From Melanocharis versteri (taxonomy: Eukaryota > Chordata > Aves > Passeriformes > Melanocharitidae), in NCBI GenBank assembly GCA_013397845.1, contig VZTG01010177.1:489242-553241 (forward strand): a stretch of 64,000 nucleotides of DNA, written 5' to 3'. The translations under genes and the position numbers were made by a program. Under the pieces are notes generated by a model, which ran no database searches, was not told where the DNA came from, and worked only from the letters and a program-made list of their open reading frames with translations. Below are positions 62,843 through 64,000 of this stretch, piece by piece (within the stretch, counting starts at the first letter, position 1; each line of letters begins with the position of its first letter).

Positions 62843-63840
62843 CAGTAGCATGTGGTGAAATTTACTATTACTGGTCATTCCATCACTGATGTTTTTACTG
62901 TGGTATTTTAAAATGAGTCAAAATCTAATTTTCCTATGGACAAGTAAACGCAAAGTACATGTAGTTTGATGAAAACTTAAAGTAATGTACTTTTTATAGC
63001 TTTCACTGTAATTTTGGCTGATATGTTTTTAATTTGATTTTCTTACAAACCAAGAAAACCAACCTACACATTTAGGAGAAACACTTTGTATACGGTAAAG
63101 AATAATAAAACACACTAATGGCTATGCTTGTACAGTTAAGGATTGACTTAGCAGTTTTTAGCATGATCCTAGAGACTGACAGAATCCATCCTACCGCCTG
63201 TCTTTGCTTGGAAAATAAAATGTATTAGAATCATAAACATGTCACTTGTAAATTCACAGGCTTATTTTAGTGACCTATTAAAAATGCAGAATAAACGTTT
63301 TTACAGTGTGATGATAAAGTGCATCTATTGTTCATCACAAATACTTAGAAGTTCTGTCTACTGATAATTGTAGGCAGGGTGTTTTGACTGATGGGTATTA
63401 AACCACAGGAAAGGTAGCAGGTGAGCATACAGGTGGCTTTGTAAAGAGGTATTTAATGTTCTCTTATTTGCAGGCAGAGGGCTCCTGTATTTGTGTTTTG
63501 GATTTATCTCTCCAGCAATATTTGCATATATTCATGAAGTGGACTGACTTGCTGCATACACAACAGACCATCTGAGTTGTCCTCCTACTGTAGATCCGCC
63601 CTGTGCTCTGTAGAAATGCCATATTTGCCTCATTAGTCCATCATGTCATTTATGTCTAAAACATGTAAAGAAGCCTTTCTAACTAAAAATAGCAGAATCA
63701 TTGTTCAGAATTTCACCGTAGAGACCAAAAATCTAGACTAATCTGTAAAACCTGTTTGGGCCAAATTCCAAGGTGAGCAGAAGAGAGTGCCAGGGAAAAC
63801 CCAAGAATAAGCTAAGGAAATTATAGGGAAAAGGAGGTTT

Positions 63841-64000
63841 TGTGGTTTAACCCCAGCTGGCAACTGAGTATCAGGCAGCCACTCACCCACTTCCTGCCTC
63901 TACCCTCCATTGGGGAGGAGAATCAGAAATAAAAGTAATGCTTATGGATTAAGTGTTTGTGGGTTTAGTAATTGAAAAAAATATATAATAATAATAATTA
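63841..64000 (-). mobile_element. ERVL-like avian LTR edge, cut by the window end
   Basis: It starts TGTGGTTTAACCCCAGCTGG, the outer edge of the same avian LTR family seen at 19095. It continues with GCAGCCACTCACCCACTTCC, TTGGGGAGGAGAATCAGAAA, a diverged TGGATTAAGTG segment and the AATAATAATAATT stretch typical of this LTR. The remainder lies beyond the window, so it may be a solo LTR or the end of a provirus. Read on the minus strand this is the 3' end of the LTR. Confidence 0.88.

Larger units (their letters stand above)
57896..63840. other. Unique AT-rich sequence, no gene recognised
   Basis: Nearly 6 kb without a firm transposon or exon. It includes an HNF1-type palindrome in a small direct repeat (58018-58063), a G/T-rich tract (60475-60537) and a double E-box (62828-62842). 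A CR1-tip-like ATCACAGAATCATTGGGCAA near 61019 is too short to call. Confidence 0.5.

Noticed and set aside
1..64000. Bacterial-type features, CRISPR arrays, tRNA or rRNA genes
   Set aside because: No spaced direct-repeat arrays, operon-like packing, ribosome binding sites or cloverleaf-like conserved boxes were seen; the window is animal nuclear DNA.

Overview
The window looks like bird nuclear DNA, either from inside a very long intron or from a gene-poor intergenic region. It is AT-rich (by eye a little under 40% GC) and CpG-poor. No protein-coding gene, rRNA, tRNA, CRISPR array or CpG island could be recognised. The bird call rests on the repeats. At least ten fragments match the 3' part of the CR1 non-LTR retrotransposon, several ending in the CR1 tail related to ATTCTATG. 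Two fragments match a familiar avian ERVL-like LTR whose outer edge reads TGTGGTTTAACCCCAGC. No L1, Alu, B1 or other mammalian repeat was seen. Species cannot be told; the LTR family points to a neoavian bird rather than proving it.

Layout. 1-3 kb: a + strand CR1 end (755-1052), then purine-rich DNA. 3.05-3.9 kb: a GC-richer block that looks like a minus-strand solo LTR. 4-15 kb: mostly unique DNA with one small CR1 piece (11416-11540). About 15.3 kb: a probable + strand LTR remnant. 16.5 kb: a three-unit tandem repeat. 17.7-17.9 kb: an uncertain minus-strand exon candidate. 19.06-20.76 kb: a repeat cluster of CR1 tip, ERVL-like LTR and two abutting CR1 copies, all on the minus strand. 24.5 and 27.6 kb: small minus CR1 fragments. 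32.3 and 37.3 kb: + strand CR1 ends, the second the best preserved in the window. 41.7-42.6 kb and 56.9-57.9 kb: long old minus CR1 copies. 63.84 kb to the window end: the edge of a second ERVL-like LTR, cut by the window.

Everything else is unique-looking AT-rich sequence with short simple repeats. It contains a few precise transcription-factor-like motifs that deserve a conservation check: a perfect HNF1-type palindrome at 58033, a double E-box at 62828, a perfect CRE at 4856, a CRE-like pair at 22430, a 16-bp homeodomain-type palindrome at 50583 and an octamer-type palindrome at 32843. About 10 of 14 transposon copies lie on the minus strand. If the window is intronic this would weakly favour a + strand host transcript, but the numbers are small.

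I did not find a convincing new biological system. The best leads are the exon candidates and the motif clusters, and all need a genome alignment or RNA data.
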